From: Nitrospinia bacterium
GTDB lineage: Bacteria > Nitrospinota > Nitrospinia > Nitrospinales > JAJDAT01
Assembly: GCA_029261715.1 (NCBI GenBank)
Contig: JAJDAT010000031.1
Coordinates: forward strand, 1-64,000
Reading direction: 5' to 3'
Length of the DNA: 64,000 nt
Shown: piece by piece, positions 44,692 through 53,645 of the stretch
Layout: each line of letters begins with the position of its first letter
Numbering within the stretch: position 1 is the first letter of the stretch
Notes under the pieces: model-generated
Databases searched by the model: none
Told to the model about the DNA's origin: nothing
Seen by the model: only the letters and a program-made list of their open reading frames with translations
Translations under genes and position numbers: made by a program

Positions 44692-46701
44692 ATGAAACAA
44701 TCAGACCAACGAAGTAAACCTTCCTCCACCCTGGCCACTCTATGGAGTGGCCTTTTTTTCTACGCCACATATAGAACATGGTTCCTGTATGGAACACCTT
44801 ATAGCTGGGTGCCGGTTACTTTTGCCGTTATAGCTGGTGTGAATTCTCTGACTGCTTTAAGCGGTTTGATTTCTTTTCTTCACAATATCTTCCTTTTAAT
44901 GGAAGCCTTTGGGAAAACGGTATCGAAGGGTAGCAGCGCCTGGGCCACTTCAGCCGAAATCAGAAGAGCCGGACTTTATAAAACCGACGGGCTTTTCTTT
45001 GGATGCGATCAAACAGGACATCCGCTTTTTTATTCGGCAGAAAGTCATGGTCTTACCCTGGCTGCTTCAGGATATGGAAAAACGCAATGTTTTACATTAC
45101 CGGCGCTCTGTAAACATGAAGGATCAGCAATTGTCATGGACTTCAAAGGGGTTCTGGCAGTACAGGTAAAACATTTATTAGAAAAGAAGTACGGAAAAAA
45201 AGTTTACATTTTAAACCCCGCAGGTTTGTACGAAGATATATTAGGTCCTTCCGATCATTTAAATCCCATAGAGTATTTAATTGATGATTGGAAAGATGAA
45301 TCTAAACATCCTTTTTTAATTCCTCATACAAAAGGATTTGCTTTCCAATTATCACCCGACCCAAAAGTAATAGGGGACAACCAATATTTTATAAATGCTT
45401 CAAGACGCTTGGTTGTCTTTGGAATGCTTTTTTTAGTTACGCATGATGACTGTGAAAATGCCAATCTATGTGAAGTATTACGTTTACTCCAAAATGAAGA
45501 CCGCTTGTTGGATGCGCTATCCATTGCCTCCGCCTCGGAATTGTTAAATGGAGAGCTTGTGGATATGGCGTCAGACTTTTTGAAAAAGTTTGAGGTGTCT
45601 GATCGGCGGCAGATTGAAAGCATCAGGGAAGGAGCAATCCAGGCCGTAGAGCATTATTCTCCCAGTTCTATGCTATCAAAAATTTCCAGAAAAAGTTCGT
45701 TTCGTTTTAAAGACCTTAAAAAAGAAAATGCTGTTGTATTTGTAATTACTGATGCCGCCAGTGGAAAAGCAATGAATGCCTGGCAAGGGGAGGTGGGATT
45801 TAGCTCTATTACTGAATTAACCATGTGTCGAAATAATAAGCCGGTGTTGTATCTATTTGACGAGGCTACTAATTTCAAAATTGAAAATTTACCAAATTCT
45901 TTAACAACCATGCGTGAATACGGGTTAAGAGCCCATTTCGTGATTCAGGAACTAAGCGAATGGAGCCGGGTCTATGGTAAGGAAGCATTGGACACACTTC
46001 TTTCCCAAACTGAAATAAAACAAATTTTCGGAATTCAGAGCCAGAAAACGGCTGAATTAGTGAGCCAGATGTTGGGTGAGGAGACTTTGAAATTGCCGAA
46101 CTATAATCTGGGACATGACCATAATGACAAGGTTCAAAAGTCTTTGAATGAAAGCGTTCGTAGACTACTTACCCCAGACGAAGTAAGACGTTTCACGGAT
46201 TCTATTTTGTTTGTTAAGAATATGAAACCAATCAGAGCCAAATTAATAGGAGTGCACGAAGTTAAGCCTTGGTCCCGTTGGCTAAAAGTGAATCCTTTAC
46301 ACGGGAAAAAACTTAAAGGTAAAACCCATGTTTGGCTCAGTTATTTCTGGCGTTTTATCACGGGTCGTCCGAGTGTTTCAAAATATTTAAGAATTAAGCC
46401 CCAAGCAGGAAAAGGAAAACCCTTAGTCTATTCTCTGCAAATGGGACTGGCTTTATTTAGAGGAGGTCTGGCTTTGGTTCCGTTGGTTGCCATTATCATT
46501 ACGTTTTCGTTGCCAAAGACACCTCACGTTTTGACCTATTACGAGAGATACGGATCTTATTCCGCGTGTACTTATTTTGGAAAGAACGGAAAAGTAGAAT
46601 TGCCTTCGGCCCATGATTGCTCGGTTATTACCTTCATTGGCGAGGAAAGTCAGTTCGACTTGTCGTCATATATGCGTTCGATTTCATCGATTTTTAATTG
46701 A
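44692..46701 (+). CDS. type IV coupling protein, VirD4/TraG family
   Basis: Protein of 669 residues. Two N-terminal membrane helices (about 15-65) precede the ATPase domain. Walker A is AASGYGKTQCFTLPAL (about 122-137), followed by VMDFKGVLAVQV, and Walker B lies in KPVLYLFDEATNF (about 382-394). It would carry the relaxase-DNA complex to a secretion channel. Unusually, after the ATPase core a third hydrophobic segment (about 585-610) and an extracytoplasmic tail of about 60 residues follow. GAGG precedes the ATG. The element has no channel genes, so it likely docks with a helper's system. Confidence 0.9.
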   Translation: MKQSDQRSKPSSTLATLWSGLFFYATYRTWFLYGTPYSWVPVTFAVIAGVNSLTALSGLISFLHNIFLLMEAFGKTVSKGSSAWATSAEIRRAGLYKTDGLFFGCDQTGHPLFYSAESHGLTLAASGYGKTQCFTLPALCKHEGSAIVMDFKGVLAVQVKHLLEKKYGKKVYILNPAGLYEDILGPSDHLNPIEYLIDDWKDESKHPFLIPHTKGFAFQLSPDPKVIGDNQYFINASRRLVVFGMLFLVTHDDCENANLCEVLRLLQNEDRLLDALSIASASELLNGELVDMASDFLKKFEVSDRRQIESIREGAIQAVEHYSPSSMLSKISRKSSFRFKDLKKENAVVFVITDAASGKAMNAWQGEVGFSSITELTMCRNNKPVLYLFDEATNFKIENLPNSLTTMREYGLRAHFVIQELSEWSRVYGKEALDTLLSQTEIKQIFGIQSQKTAELVSQMLGEETLKLPNYNLGHDHNDKVQKSLNESVRRLLTPDEVRRFTDSILFVKNMKPIRAKLIGVHEVKPWSRWLKVNPLHGKKLKGKTHVWLSYFWRFITGRPSVSKYLRIKPQAGKGKPLVYSLQMGLALFRGGLALVPLVAIIITFSLPKTPHVLTYYERYGSYSACTYFGKNGKVELPSAHDCSVITFIGEESQFDLSSYMRSISSIFN

Positions 46702-46952
46702 AGCCGGTCGCGGAAGCGGTGCAACTGCGAAAACCATGTAGTCGCGGTTGCCGTTGTGATCGGATCATCCGGTTCCATTTCGAGCATGGCGTAGTCGAAG
46801 AGAATTTCCGCAAGGAGTTGCGGGTGAATACCCGATTGTTCCAGTTGATACAAAACTGTAGCCAACTCGCCACTGGCATGTTCGCGTTGAGGGTTTCGGG
46901 TCAATTCAGCAAAGGAACGATTTTGATTAGCGGGTGTGGTTTCATCAAGCAT
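46650..46952 (-). CDS. small protein convergent with the coupling gene
   Basis: About 100 residues from MLDETTPANQNRSFAEL (frame open to 47027). Helical, with GELATVLYQLEQSGIHPQLLAEILFDYAMLEMEPDDP and a C-terminal helix HRFRDRLQLKIDEIERIYDDKSN. Its last 52 bases overlap the 3' end of the coupling-protein gene on the other strand. Composition is convincing compared with the Cys/Arg-rich opposite frame. No good ribosome binding site is visible. Unknown function. Confidence 0.55.
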   Translation of the reverse strand: MLDETTPANQNRSFAELTRNPQREHASGELATVLYQLEQSGIHPQLLAEILFDYAMLEMEPDDPITTATATTWFSQLHRFRDRLQLKIDEIERIYDDKSN

Positions 46953-47007
46953 GGAACCACACTGACAGAAAAATTTAAAAACTGCAAATTTCACCAAAGG
47001 AGGCGTT

Positions 47008-47493
47008 ATGACTTCCACAAATTCCAAAAAATTGGAAACAATAAAGCATCAGGCAAAAAGCAATTTTGAAAAATCCAATCCAAAAATCTGGGGCGAGTTT
47101 GTCGGGGATGCGGATGCAATAGCTAAGGCTCGAAACGTTGAAGAACGGGCATTGGTTATTCGCAAAAATCTGGCCGCACATTGCAAAAAGCATCGGGCCA
47201 ACTGGGTGTCCCGTGAAGCGGTCAAGGTTTATGAGGAGCGACAACAGCGAAACAAATATCCGGCTCCAAGGCCAAGTTGGGCTTCACCTCATCAAAATAT
47301 TCAACCCATTATGGAAGAAGCTCGTAACCGGGTTCAACAGAGGATTCAAAACCGGATCAAAAGGGTAGGCGAGATCGAGCGCAGTATGAAAGTAAAAATC
47401 GCCCAGACCATGGATTCCAGGCGACAACGCCAGTCTCTTTCACAGGCGAAAAAGCCATCCCTCCAACAGGATTTTAGTCAGTCGGTGGGTTAG
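47008..47493 (+). CDS. basic helical protein, unknown function
   Basis: Protein of 161 residues, strongly basic, with helices such as HQAKSNFEKSNPKIWGEF and ARNRVQQRIQNRIKRVGEIERSMKVKIAQTMDSRRQRQ. A perfect AAAGGAGG lies eight bases before the ATG, making the gene secure. A nucleic-acid-binding or relaxosome role would fit its charge and its position after the coupling gene, but no family is recognised. The 274 bases downstream (47494-47767) contain no gene but several short GC-rich hairpins. Confidence 0.78.
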   Translation: MTSTNSKKLETIKHQAKSNFEKSNPKIWGEFVGDADAIAKARNVEERALVIRKNLAAHCKKHRANWVSREAVKVYEERQQRNKYPAPRPSWASPHQNIQPIMEEARNRVQQRIQNRIKRVGEIERSMKVKIAQTMDSRRQRQSLSQAKKPSLQQDFSQSVG

Positions 47494-47767
47494 GGAGATT
47501 GCCTAGAGTTTTTAGTTATATCTCAAAAATCTTTCTTCCCTTTGAAACGGCTTTCAACCATTTCCAGCTTTAATGGCGACACTGGCGGATACGCGGTCCG
47601 CTTCAACGAGTTTTTCCCGTAAGCCGTTCTAAGATTCGCTAAAGCTCACCCAAGAACGGGCTAAACGGTCCCCCACAAAACACCGTTGACCCGTCCCTTC
47701 ATCGTACCCGCCGAACGTTTTGCCAAGGCTGGAATAAGCCAGCCGTTCAAAACAAAGGAGAAAGACC

Positions 47768-47995
47768 ATGACGACCAACAACCAAAACACCAAAGGTAAC
47801 CCGAAGCCGGACTACATCGCCAAAACCCGCGAAGGAATAGGCAAAAACGCCAGCTTCAATTGGGTTGGCGCCGCCTGGAACCGGGAAAGCGGATCAATCT
47901 ACTTCAAACCTTACGGCAAGCAGATCATTGATAGTCCCGTTTACCTGTTCATCAATAAAGAACAGGAACCGTTTCCCGGACCTACCGAAAGCTAA
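47768..47995 (+). CDS. small conserved-type element protein
   Basis: Protein of 75 residues with ASFNWVGAAWNRESGSIYFKPYGKQIID, a compact beta-rich pattern of a kind seen in small plasmid and ICE proteins, though I cannot name its family. It is preceded by AAAGGAG and followed within 25 bases by a terminator. Independently expressed; its GC-rich codon use matches the backbone. Confidence 0.72.
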   Translation: MTTNNQNTKGNPKPDYIAKTREGIGKNASFNWVGAAWNRESGSIYFKPYGKQIIDSPVYLFINKEQEPFPGPTES

Positions 47996-48018
47996 TCTTT
48001 CTTGACCGGAAAATAAAA

Positions 48019-48048
48019 AGCCCGTCACCTAACGGTGGCGGGCTTTTA
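48019..48048 (+). terminator. Rho-independent terminator
   Basis: AGCCCGTCACC-TAAC-GGTGGCGGGCT (one wobble pair) followed by TTTTATC, 23 bases after the stop of the small gene. Confidence 0.88.
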
Positions 48049-48347
48049 TCTTGTCTTTCCAAAATTGTTCGGTTCTAAAACTGAGGGTAAACTCTTGGTT
48101 TACATGACGCCTTATTGTAGATTTTATGTCAAAAAACATAGAATTTTGTTTCCCTCTTAGGTTCCGTCTTCGAAAAAATTTACAAGCTATATTAAAAATT
48201 CGCAGCAACCGATGCTAAGACATGCAAGAAGAAACTGAGAAGTTTGTTTTCACTTTTTAGGGCCGTATAATTTTATGAAAAAAATCAAATTTATCCTATA
48301 ATTTGAGAGCCAAAAAATTCTAACTTAAATCTTATTTTTATTGGGTT
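48049..48347 (+). promoter_or_regulatory. leader region of the PDZ/toxin-like gene with candidate promoter
   Basis: About 300 AT-rich bases without a gene. Two TATAAT hexamers occur, at 48266-48271 and 48297-48302. The first has TTGTTT sixteen bases upstream (48244-48249) as a weak -35. Either could drive the large gene starting at 48348. Base composition changes sharply here from GC-rich backbone to AT-rich cargo, so a cassette boundary probably lies in this stretch. Confidence 0.35.
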
Positions 48348-51300
48348 ATGAAAATTTATTCTCAAAAAACCAAACTAAATTTCATATTTACTTTCCTGAT
48401 ATTTCTACTTTTTAGTGCTACTCCTAGCTCCTTTGGTTCTCAAGTACCTATAGGTAAAACGGTAAAAATTCAAGAATTAGGGATAGCGCTCATCCCAGGA
48501 ATAGAAACGTTCAAGGAAAATGTACCAATCCCCCAAAAAATAAGAGGGTCCAGGGTTATTGATGTAACCATTAATAGCCCTGCCTATAAAGCAGGACTAA
48601 GGAAAGGTGACCTGATTACAGGAGTAGGTCCCTCAGATAATAACTCTCAGCTTTGGTTTCCACGCAACCCTAAGGATTTTCTAAACACTTTAGCTAAAAA
48701 TTACAGGAGTGGAGATAGAGTTAATTTTTCTATAAGTAAATTTGAGTCGGATGGAACGGTTCAATCCCAAAAATTAAAAATCGATTTTTTTGACCAGATA
48801 AAAATTCCCGAAGACACAATAGTTGCGAAAAATAATCCAATTGATACGCAACCAAATTCAAAGATTTCAGAAAAAAAAATATTTTCTAAAAATAAATCAA
48901 TTGATATGGAATCTCACCTGGAAGAAAGCTCTAAAAAGGCAAACCAACTATCACCGCCTTCTACATCCAATGTAAAGACTAAAAAAAAATTACTAGGAAT
49001 ATTAGTTCAAGATTATTTGCAATATGGAAAGAATGAAGGCGTATTGGTAGCCAATATAATGAGGAATACACCTGCGGAGGAAATATTTAGACCCGATGAC
49101 GTTATAACGCATATTGATGGCGTTAAAGTAAATTCTTCCAATGAATTAATAAAATTCCTTCAAAAAATGCCTGAGTATCAGCAAACCTCTTCACTCGCAA
49201 TTTTAAGAAATAGAAGATGGTTATCAGTCGTTGCTAAACTGCTTAATACTTTGGAAGGACAGAACGATCTAGTTCGCCAAAATCGATACTGTGGAGTCCG
49301 AGGGGCAAAAGACTACAATGGAAATATGTTATTTATTGTACCTACCGAATATGTAATCCGACTCAATCAGAGTGGTACTTTAAGAAAAACTATTAAAAAC
49401 TTTAGTGATATCCAAACAACCGGATTATTTCATCAACTTCTCCAAAATAAATGGTGTAAGCAAGAAAGTCCCGAAATTATCATTCCAATAGAATTCTTGA
49501 ACGATCAATATTTTAAAAAACTATTGGAAATAATTAACTTAATACCATCCTCAAACTCGAGTTCCTATAAAACAGCGAATAATTATCTTATAAGAAATAC
49601 AGGGCAAGACTTCAATTTAGAATTGATGGAATATAAAAAAAATAGAAAAAATGATAATTGGCTCTTGAGTGAGAAATTAATTTTAGAAAACGATCCCAAT
49701 CTTCGCCTCGGTATTAGCGTTTCAAACTATGTACAATTTTGGGAGAATAAGGGAGCAATTATTTTAGCTGTAGAAAAAACCGCAAATGCTAGCGGAAAAT
49801 TAAAAAAAGATGACGTAATTTTAAAAATAGATAACGAAGAGATATTTTCCTCCAAAGATGTCGTTCAATTCATTGAAAATCTTCCTAAAGAAAAAGATGA
49901 AGTATCAATTCTCCTTCTTAGAGGCGATGAAGGTTTAAATATTAATTTGAAGCTTACCCCAAACTATAAGCTAAATTATAAAAATAAAGGAATAAATTGT
50001 TCTCTTAGGGTGGCAAAAGATAAAAACCTAAACCGTATATTAATTGGTCCCATCGCTTATCTATATCATTTAAGCTCTAAAAACCCTAGCGAGTTAAAGC
50101 AAGTTTTTGATCTTGCAGAAGATTCTAATCATGGTGAAGGGGCATTCCATACTCTGGAACAAAATAAATGGTGTTTTAAGGGAATTCATGAAATTTATAT
50201 TCCTACCGCACTTTTTAATCCTAATTCTACCACCGGATTAAAGGCTCAGATAAATACAGCTTTTTTAGCCTCTAAATTTTCTAAAGATAAACAAATCGCT
50301 TTTGTTATTAAGAATACCCCTAAGGGAAATTTGAATAATTTTGAAAAGAATGAGCTACAAGAAAATGATAAATGGTTATCAGCTCATAATTTGGTTTATA
50401 AAAAAAAATATCAACCATCACCGCCAACGTCAAGTTACAGTGATTATCGGAATAAATATCGATCTTCACCAAAAACATATAATTATCCAAACTATCTGAA
50501 CCAATACCAGTCTCCACAACAAACGTATAAATATCCAAACTATTTGAATAAATATCAATCTCCACCATCTGCATATGGTTTACCTGGTTACTCCTCTCCC
50601 AATCAAAAACAACCTCGCGTAAATCCACTTTATTCATCTCCTACATATAAACAATCAAAGCCTTACGAAAGAAATGAATCCTACAAAATAGATAATGAAC
50701 CCAAAAACTCGATAACGAGTAATCCCTTCGATTCCTTCTTTTGGTTTTTCGCAAATTCAGGAGTATTTCTTGAATTTGGGGATGAGATTTTTTGTTCAAT
50801 TAAATCTGCAATAAAAAAAGATGCGAGTGAGGACCTGTTTGATTCGGCTTCCTTCAAATCATGCCGAAACTACGCAAGACAAAAAATTGCTCATATTGAA
50901 GAAAACCACCCTTTTGCTTCTTTAATAGGAGCTAGCCTTGGCTATATATTTTGTGCCCCCGCAGCTTGGCTGTTCTTTATTTTTTATGGAAAATGGGGGT
51001 ACAATGCTAGTTTCAGCGAAGTATTTAAAAAGGTTTTTCAGGCTGAGCTGTTTGAGTCAGGAATTTGCGTTTTCGGTCAAGTGTTTACTGATGGAAACTT
51101 TGGACTAGCATTATTATCAGTTGGGTACGGTGCAGTTTCTGGGATAATCAGAGGAGGAGGAGTGGCTTTTATGTATAAATACAAAAGGGACTCGGTGTTT
51201 AGGTTTAACGTTGGGATAATTATCGCAGCTGTTATTTTTGCTTTTTGTTATTTTGTAAGCCTTTCCAATGAAGCGCACGCCGGGGGTATGGGAGGGGCAT

Positions 51301-52289
51301 TAAAAAATTCACTTCGCAATTCGGGTGATCTGGGCAAGGTTTTTAAACCTCAAGCCGCTCCCCCTCGTCCTCAGTACCCTGCACCCTCATCGACGCCTAA
51401 ACTCAGAGTGCCCATTCAAAAAATTTCACCACCCCCTGTCCGAACTTTGCCTATTCAACAACCAAAATTTCCTAAAGTCTCACAAAACCTGAATATAAAA
51501 CCAACAAAACAACTTAAGCCTAATATTCCAAATAAAGCATTGGAGGCCAAGAAACAAACCCGATCAGATTTTATTGAAAACATTAGAAAAAATGGCAACT
51601 CAAACCAGAGCCAAACTAAAAAAGCCTTAAAGGAAACTGCGTCTCTTCCGCAAAAACCTGAAGGACATTTAGCTAATGTCGATAAATTAAAACGGAATAT
51701 GGGGCAACTTCCTAATGGAAGATTGAAAAATGAAGCTGGCTCTAAAATTAGGAGTGAAACACAAAAAGCCGCAACCTTAAAATCAAAAAATGAAAAAATA
51801 ATTTCAGATAAAAAATGGCAAGAAAAGCAAGCCATTAATCAAAAAGTTATTGCCAAACGAAAAGAAAATGATAAAAGGTTTTTTGAAAATAAAAAACGAA
51901 ATGAAGAATTTGCTCGGACAAAAAAAGCAAATAACGAAAAACTTCTTGCAAAGAAAGAAAAAACAACAACCGGCCTTGAAACTAGAGGATATAAAGCCAA
52001 ACCTGGTGAGCGTACCATACAGGGGCAAGTGGATGCAGCAGTTCAGCAAGGAGGTGGGAATCCAACTATTCAGAGAGGAGGGCAAGACTTGTTTCGGTTA
52101 AGAAAAAAAGGACATGGGTTTTCAGGAGTCTCGGCCACCCCTCAAAATGTACGAAATCTAACACCTGAGGGAGAAGCGATCTTTGGTAAAGGAGCTGATA
52201 GGTCTGTTTCTTCAAGAGATATTCGAGAGCTCTATAAAGCACAAACAGGGCAAGGGTCAAGCAAGATCCGTACTAAATCAGGGAATTAG
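48348..52289 (+). CDS. 1313-residue triple-PDZ membrane protein with toxin-like C terminus
   Basis: Signal peptide (FIFTFLIFLLFSATPSSFGSQ). Three PDZ domains lie at about 35-145, 212-300 and 449-540. The second and third are each followed by a repeated 90-residue module with two conserved cysteines (YCGV...NKWC at about 314-370; NCSL...NKWC at about 550-610). Three 16-residue repeats of the type NKYQSPP..Y.YPNYL follow (about 702-749). Three hydrophobic segments (about 857-880, 905-945, 952-975), a proline-rich stretch, a Lys/Glu/Asn-rich coiled coil and a compact 100-residue end (about 1214-1313, GYKAKPGERTIQ to RTKSGN) complete it. That end, with an immunity-like gene three bases downstream, resembles a polymorphic toxin. 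Toxin activity is inferred. Confidence 0.75.
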   Translation: MKIYSQKTKLNFIFTFLIFLLFSATPSSFGSQVPIGKTVKIQELGIALIPGIETFKENVPIPQKIRGSRVIDVTINSPAYKAGLRKGDLITGVGPSDNNSQLWFPRNPKDFLNTLAKNYRSGDRVNFSISKFESDGTVQSQKLKIDFFDQIKIPEDTIVAKNNPIDTQPNSKISEKKIFSKNKSIDMESHLEESSKKANQLSPPSTSNVKTKKKLLGILVQDYLQYGKNEGVLVANIMRNTPAEEIFRPDDVITHIDGVKVNSSNELIKFLQKMPEYQQTSSLAILRNRRWLSVVAKLLNTLEGQNDLVRQNRYCGVRGAKDYNGNMLFIVPTEYVIRLNQSGTLRKTIKNFSDIQTTGLFHQLLQNKWCKQESPEIIIPIEFLNDQYFKKLLEIINLIPSSNSSSYKTANNYLIRNTGQDFNLELMEYKKNRKNDNWLLSEKLILENDPNLRLGISVSNYVQFWENKGAIILAVEKTANASGKLKKDDVILKIDNEEIFSSKDVVQFIENLPKEKDEVSILLLRGDEGLNINLKLTPNYKLNYKNKGINCSLRVAKDKNLNRILIGPIAYLYHLSSKNPSELKQVFDLAEDSNHGEGAFHTLEQNKWCFKGIHEIYIPTALFNPNSTTGLKAQINTAFLASKFSKDKQIAFVIKNTPKGNLNNFEKNELQENDKWLSAHNLVYKKKYQPSPPTSSYSDYRNKYRSSPKTYNYPNYLNQYQSPQQTYKYPNYLNKYQSPPSAYGLPGYSSPNQKQPRVNPLYSSPTYKQSKPYERNESYKIDNEPKNSITSNPFDSFFWFFANSGVFLEFGDEIFCSIKSAIKKDASEDLFDSASFKSCRNYARQKIAHIEENHPFASLIGASLGYIFCAPAAWLFFIFYGKWGYNASFSEVFKKVFQAELFESGICVFGQVFTDGNFGLALLSVGYGAVSGIIRGGGVAFMYKYKRDSVFRFNVGIIIAAVIFAFCYFVSLSNEAHAGGMGGALKNSLRNSGDLGKVFKPQAAPPRPQYPAPSSTPKLRVPIQKISPPPVRTLPIQQPKFPKVSQNLNIKPTKQLKPNIPNKALEAKKQTRSDFIENIRKNGNSNQSQTKKALKETASLPQKPEGHLANVDKLKRNMGQLPNGRLKNEAGSKIRSETQKAATLKSKNEKIISDKKWQEKQAINQKVIAKRKENDKRFFENKKRNEEFARTKKANNEKLLAKKEKTTTGLETRGYKAKPGERTIQGQVDAAVQQGGGNPTIQRGGQDLFRLRKKGHGFSGVSATPQNVRNLTPEGEAIFGKGADRSVSSRDIRELYKAQTGQGSSKIRTKSGN
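50451..50594 (+). repeat. three tandem 48-bp coding repeats
   Basis: Units 50451-50498, 50499-50546 and 50547-50594 encode N(K/Q)Y(Q/R)S(P/S)..YxYPNYL-type 16-residue repeats. The third is degenerate. They form a Tyr/Pro/Ser-rich linker between the PDZ region and the membrane segments and may vary in copy number. Confidence 0.8.
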
Positions 52290-52292
52290 ATT

Positions 52293-52805
52293 ATGAGCAC
52301 TACAATTGGTTTTGGGTATTCTACTGATAATAATACTGATTTGTATGATGATCTAAAAATTTTGGCAGATAAATTTGGATATGGATTGGTAAATGGGCCT
52401 AATTTTGCTGAACCAGATGTGAAAGATGGGGTGGAGGTTGCTCAAAAAAATAAAGGCTGGAAGTACATCCATCTTTTACAGTCTCCAAAAAATAATGAGG
52501 CCAGTTTAGCTTTTGGAATACACGAAGAATTAAATACCTATGAAACAATTAGAGAACGCCCTAAATTCTTTAATTTTCTTTCAGAATTAGAGTCTTTCTC
52601 CTCTGGGAAATGCAAAAAATTGGGGGTGTTTTTTTCTGGTGAATGGTCTTCCAAAGACCGAGTCCGCTATAGTTGTGGAAACACCTCAGACTTGATCACG
52701 TTATTATCTATGCCCGGTAATTGGGGAATTAGGTATTTGATTCCAGAGACAGGTCGGTTGCAAGATTCCGATGAAACCCCTCTCATATTTGATCTAAAGA
52801 ACTAA
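52293..52805 (+). CDS. probable immunity protein for the upstream toxin-like gene
   Basis: Protein of 170 residues, cytoplasmic and mildly acidic, starting three bases after the stop of the 1313-residue protein. No family recognised. Visible segments are GYSTDNNTDLYDDLKILADKFGYGLVNG, FFNFLSELESFSSGKCKKLGVFFSGEWSS and a C-terminal NWGIRYLIPETGRL. Size, acidity and immediate linkage to the last exposed domain of a large secreted protein are the classic arrangement of toxin-immunity pairs. The role is inferred from context only. Confidence 0.65.
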   Translation: MSTTIGFGYSTDNNTDLYDDLKILADKFGYGLVNGPNFAEPDVKDGVEVAQKNKGWKYIHLLQSPKNNEASLAFGIHEELNTYETIRERPKFFNFLSELESFSSGKCKKLGVFFSGEWSSKDRVRYSCGNTSDLITLLSMPGNWGIRYLIPETGRLQDSDETPLIFDLKN

Positions 52806-52879
52806 TATTGTTAGTCAATGAGGGGGATCTATTAATGAAAACTTGATAGCTACCCTAAATGAATATATTAAGTGTCAGC

Positions 52880-53272
52880 CTAATTTATAACATTGTGGCC
52901 TCGATTTCTCATGCAGGTTCTATAGGCTTCTTTAAAGTTTTCATCTTCGCTTAAGCCTTGTTTGATGGCACCTCCTATTCCTCCTGCGACGGCACCTATT
53001 GCCGCACCTTCACCAGCATCACCCAAAGCTGCTCCAATGGCCGCTCCAGTTGCTCCTCCAACCGCACCTCCCTTTAAGGTTTCTTCTGTTACTTTTTTGC
53101 CTTTATCTTTCGAAGCCTGATTTGCTAATTCTTTACATTCTGCTAAATCTTGTGAAATAGAGTCCGCTTGTGCATCACCAAGAGTATCAATGGTAGGTGT
53201 CCAGCCCATTTGAGAAGCACAACCCGAAAACATAAAAAAAGAAAATATCACCCCGTAAAATTTCGTTTTCAT
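52880..53272 (-). CDS. glycine-zipper lipoprotein
   Basis: Protein of 130 residues with a lipoprotein signal (MKTKFYGVIFSFFMFSGCAS, lipobox FSGC). The second half has a glycine-zipper segment (GGAVGGATGAAIGAALGDAGEGAAIGAVAGGIGGAIKQG), as in Rick_17kDa/YMGG-Gly outer-membrane lipoproteins, and ends in YRTCMRNRGHNVIN. Such proteins insert in or stabilise the outer membrane. It is convergent with the immunity-like gene. It may be host-derived cargo. Confidence 0.82.
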   Translation of the reverse strand: MKTKFYGVIFSFFMFSGCASQMGWTPTIDTLGDAQADSISQDLAECKELANQASKDKGKKVTEETLKGGAVGGATGAAIGAALGDAGEGAAIGAVAGGIGGAIKQGLSEDENFKEAYRTCMRNRGHNVIN

Positions 53273-53645
53273 TAGAAATTCCTATAAAAATAGTCTAAAT
53301 AAATATTTTTAAATTTGTCTCTTGATATTGGTTTTAAGTTATTAACGTGGAAGTATTTTTTCCAAAAACTCCAAACATTATTAACTTTAATTAGTATTTT
53401 TCCTTGAGCATTCAACCTATTTCTTTAAGTGAAAAATTTATCGACATAATACCAAAATATAGACGCTTTTGCATTGGGTTTTGGGTAATGGTTGAATTCT
53501 TTCGATACCTGCCATTGAAATGAATTACACAACAATTTTCTTATTGGAGTCAGTAGTGTGTCAAATAGGGTTCACATGACACATGAATGAACCGGAAAAC
53601 CGATCATTTTAATTTATGAAAAAAGAAATGCGTTAAGGATGATCG
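53273..53645. other. AT-rich intergenic stretch
   Basis: Between the lipoprotein gene and the hairpin array. No gene, RNA fold or repeat is recognised. The lipoprotein promoter presumably lies near 53280-53340. Confidence 0.4.

Noticed and set aside
46698-47069. Plus-strand open frame of 123 codons after the coupling gene
   Set aside because: Cys/Arg-rich composition, no ribosome binding site, and it overlaps a well-supported gene at 47008 and a better minus-strand frame.
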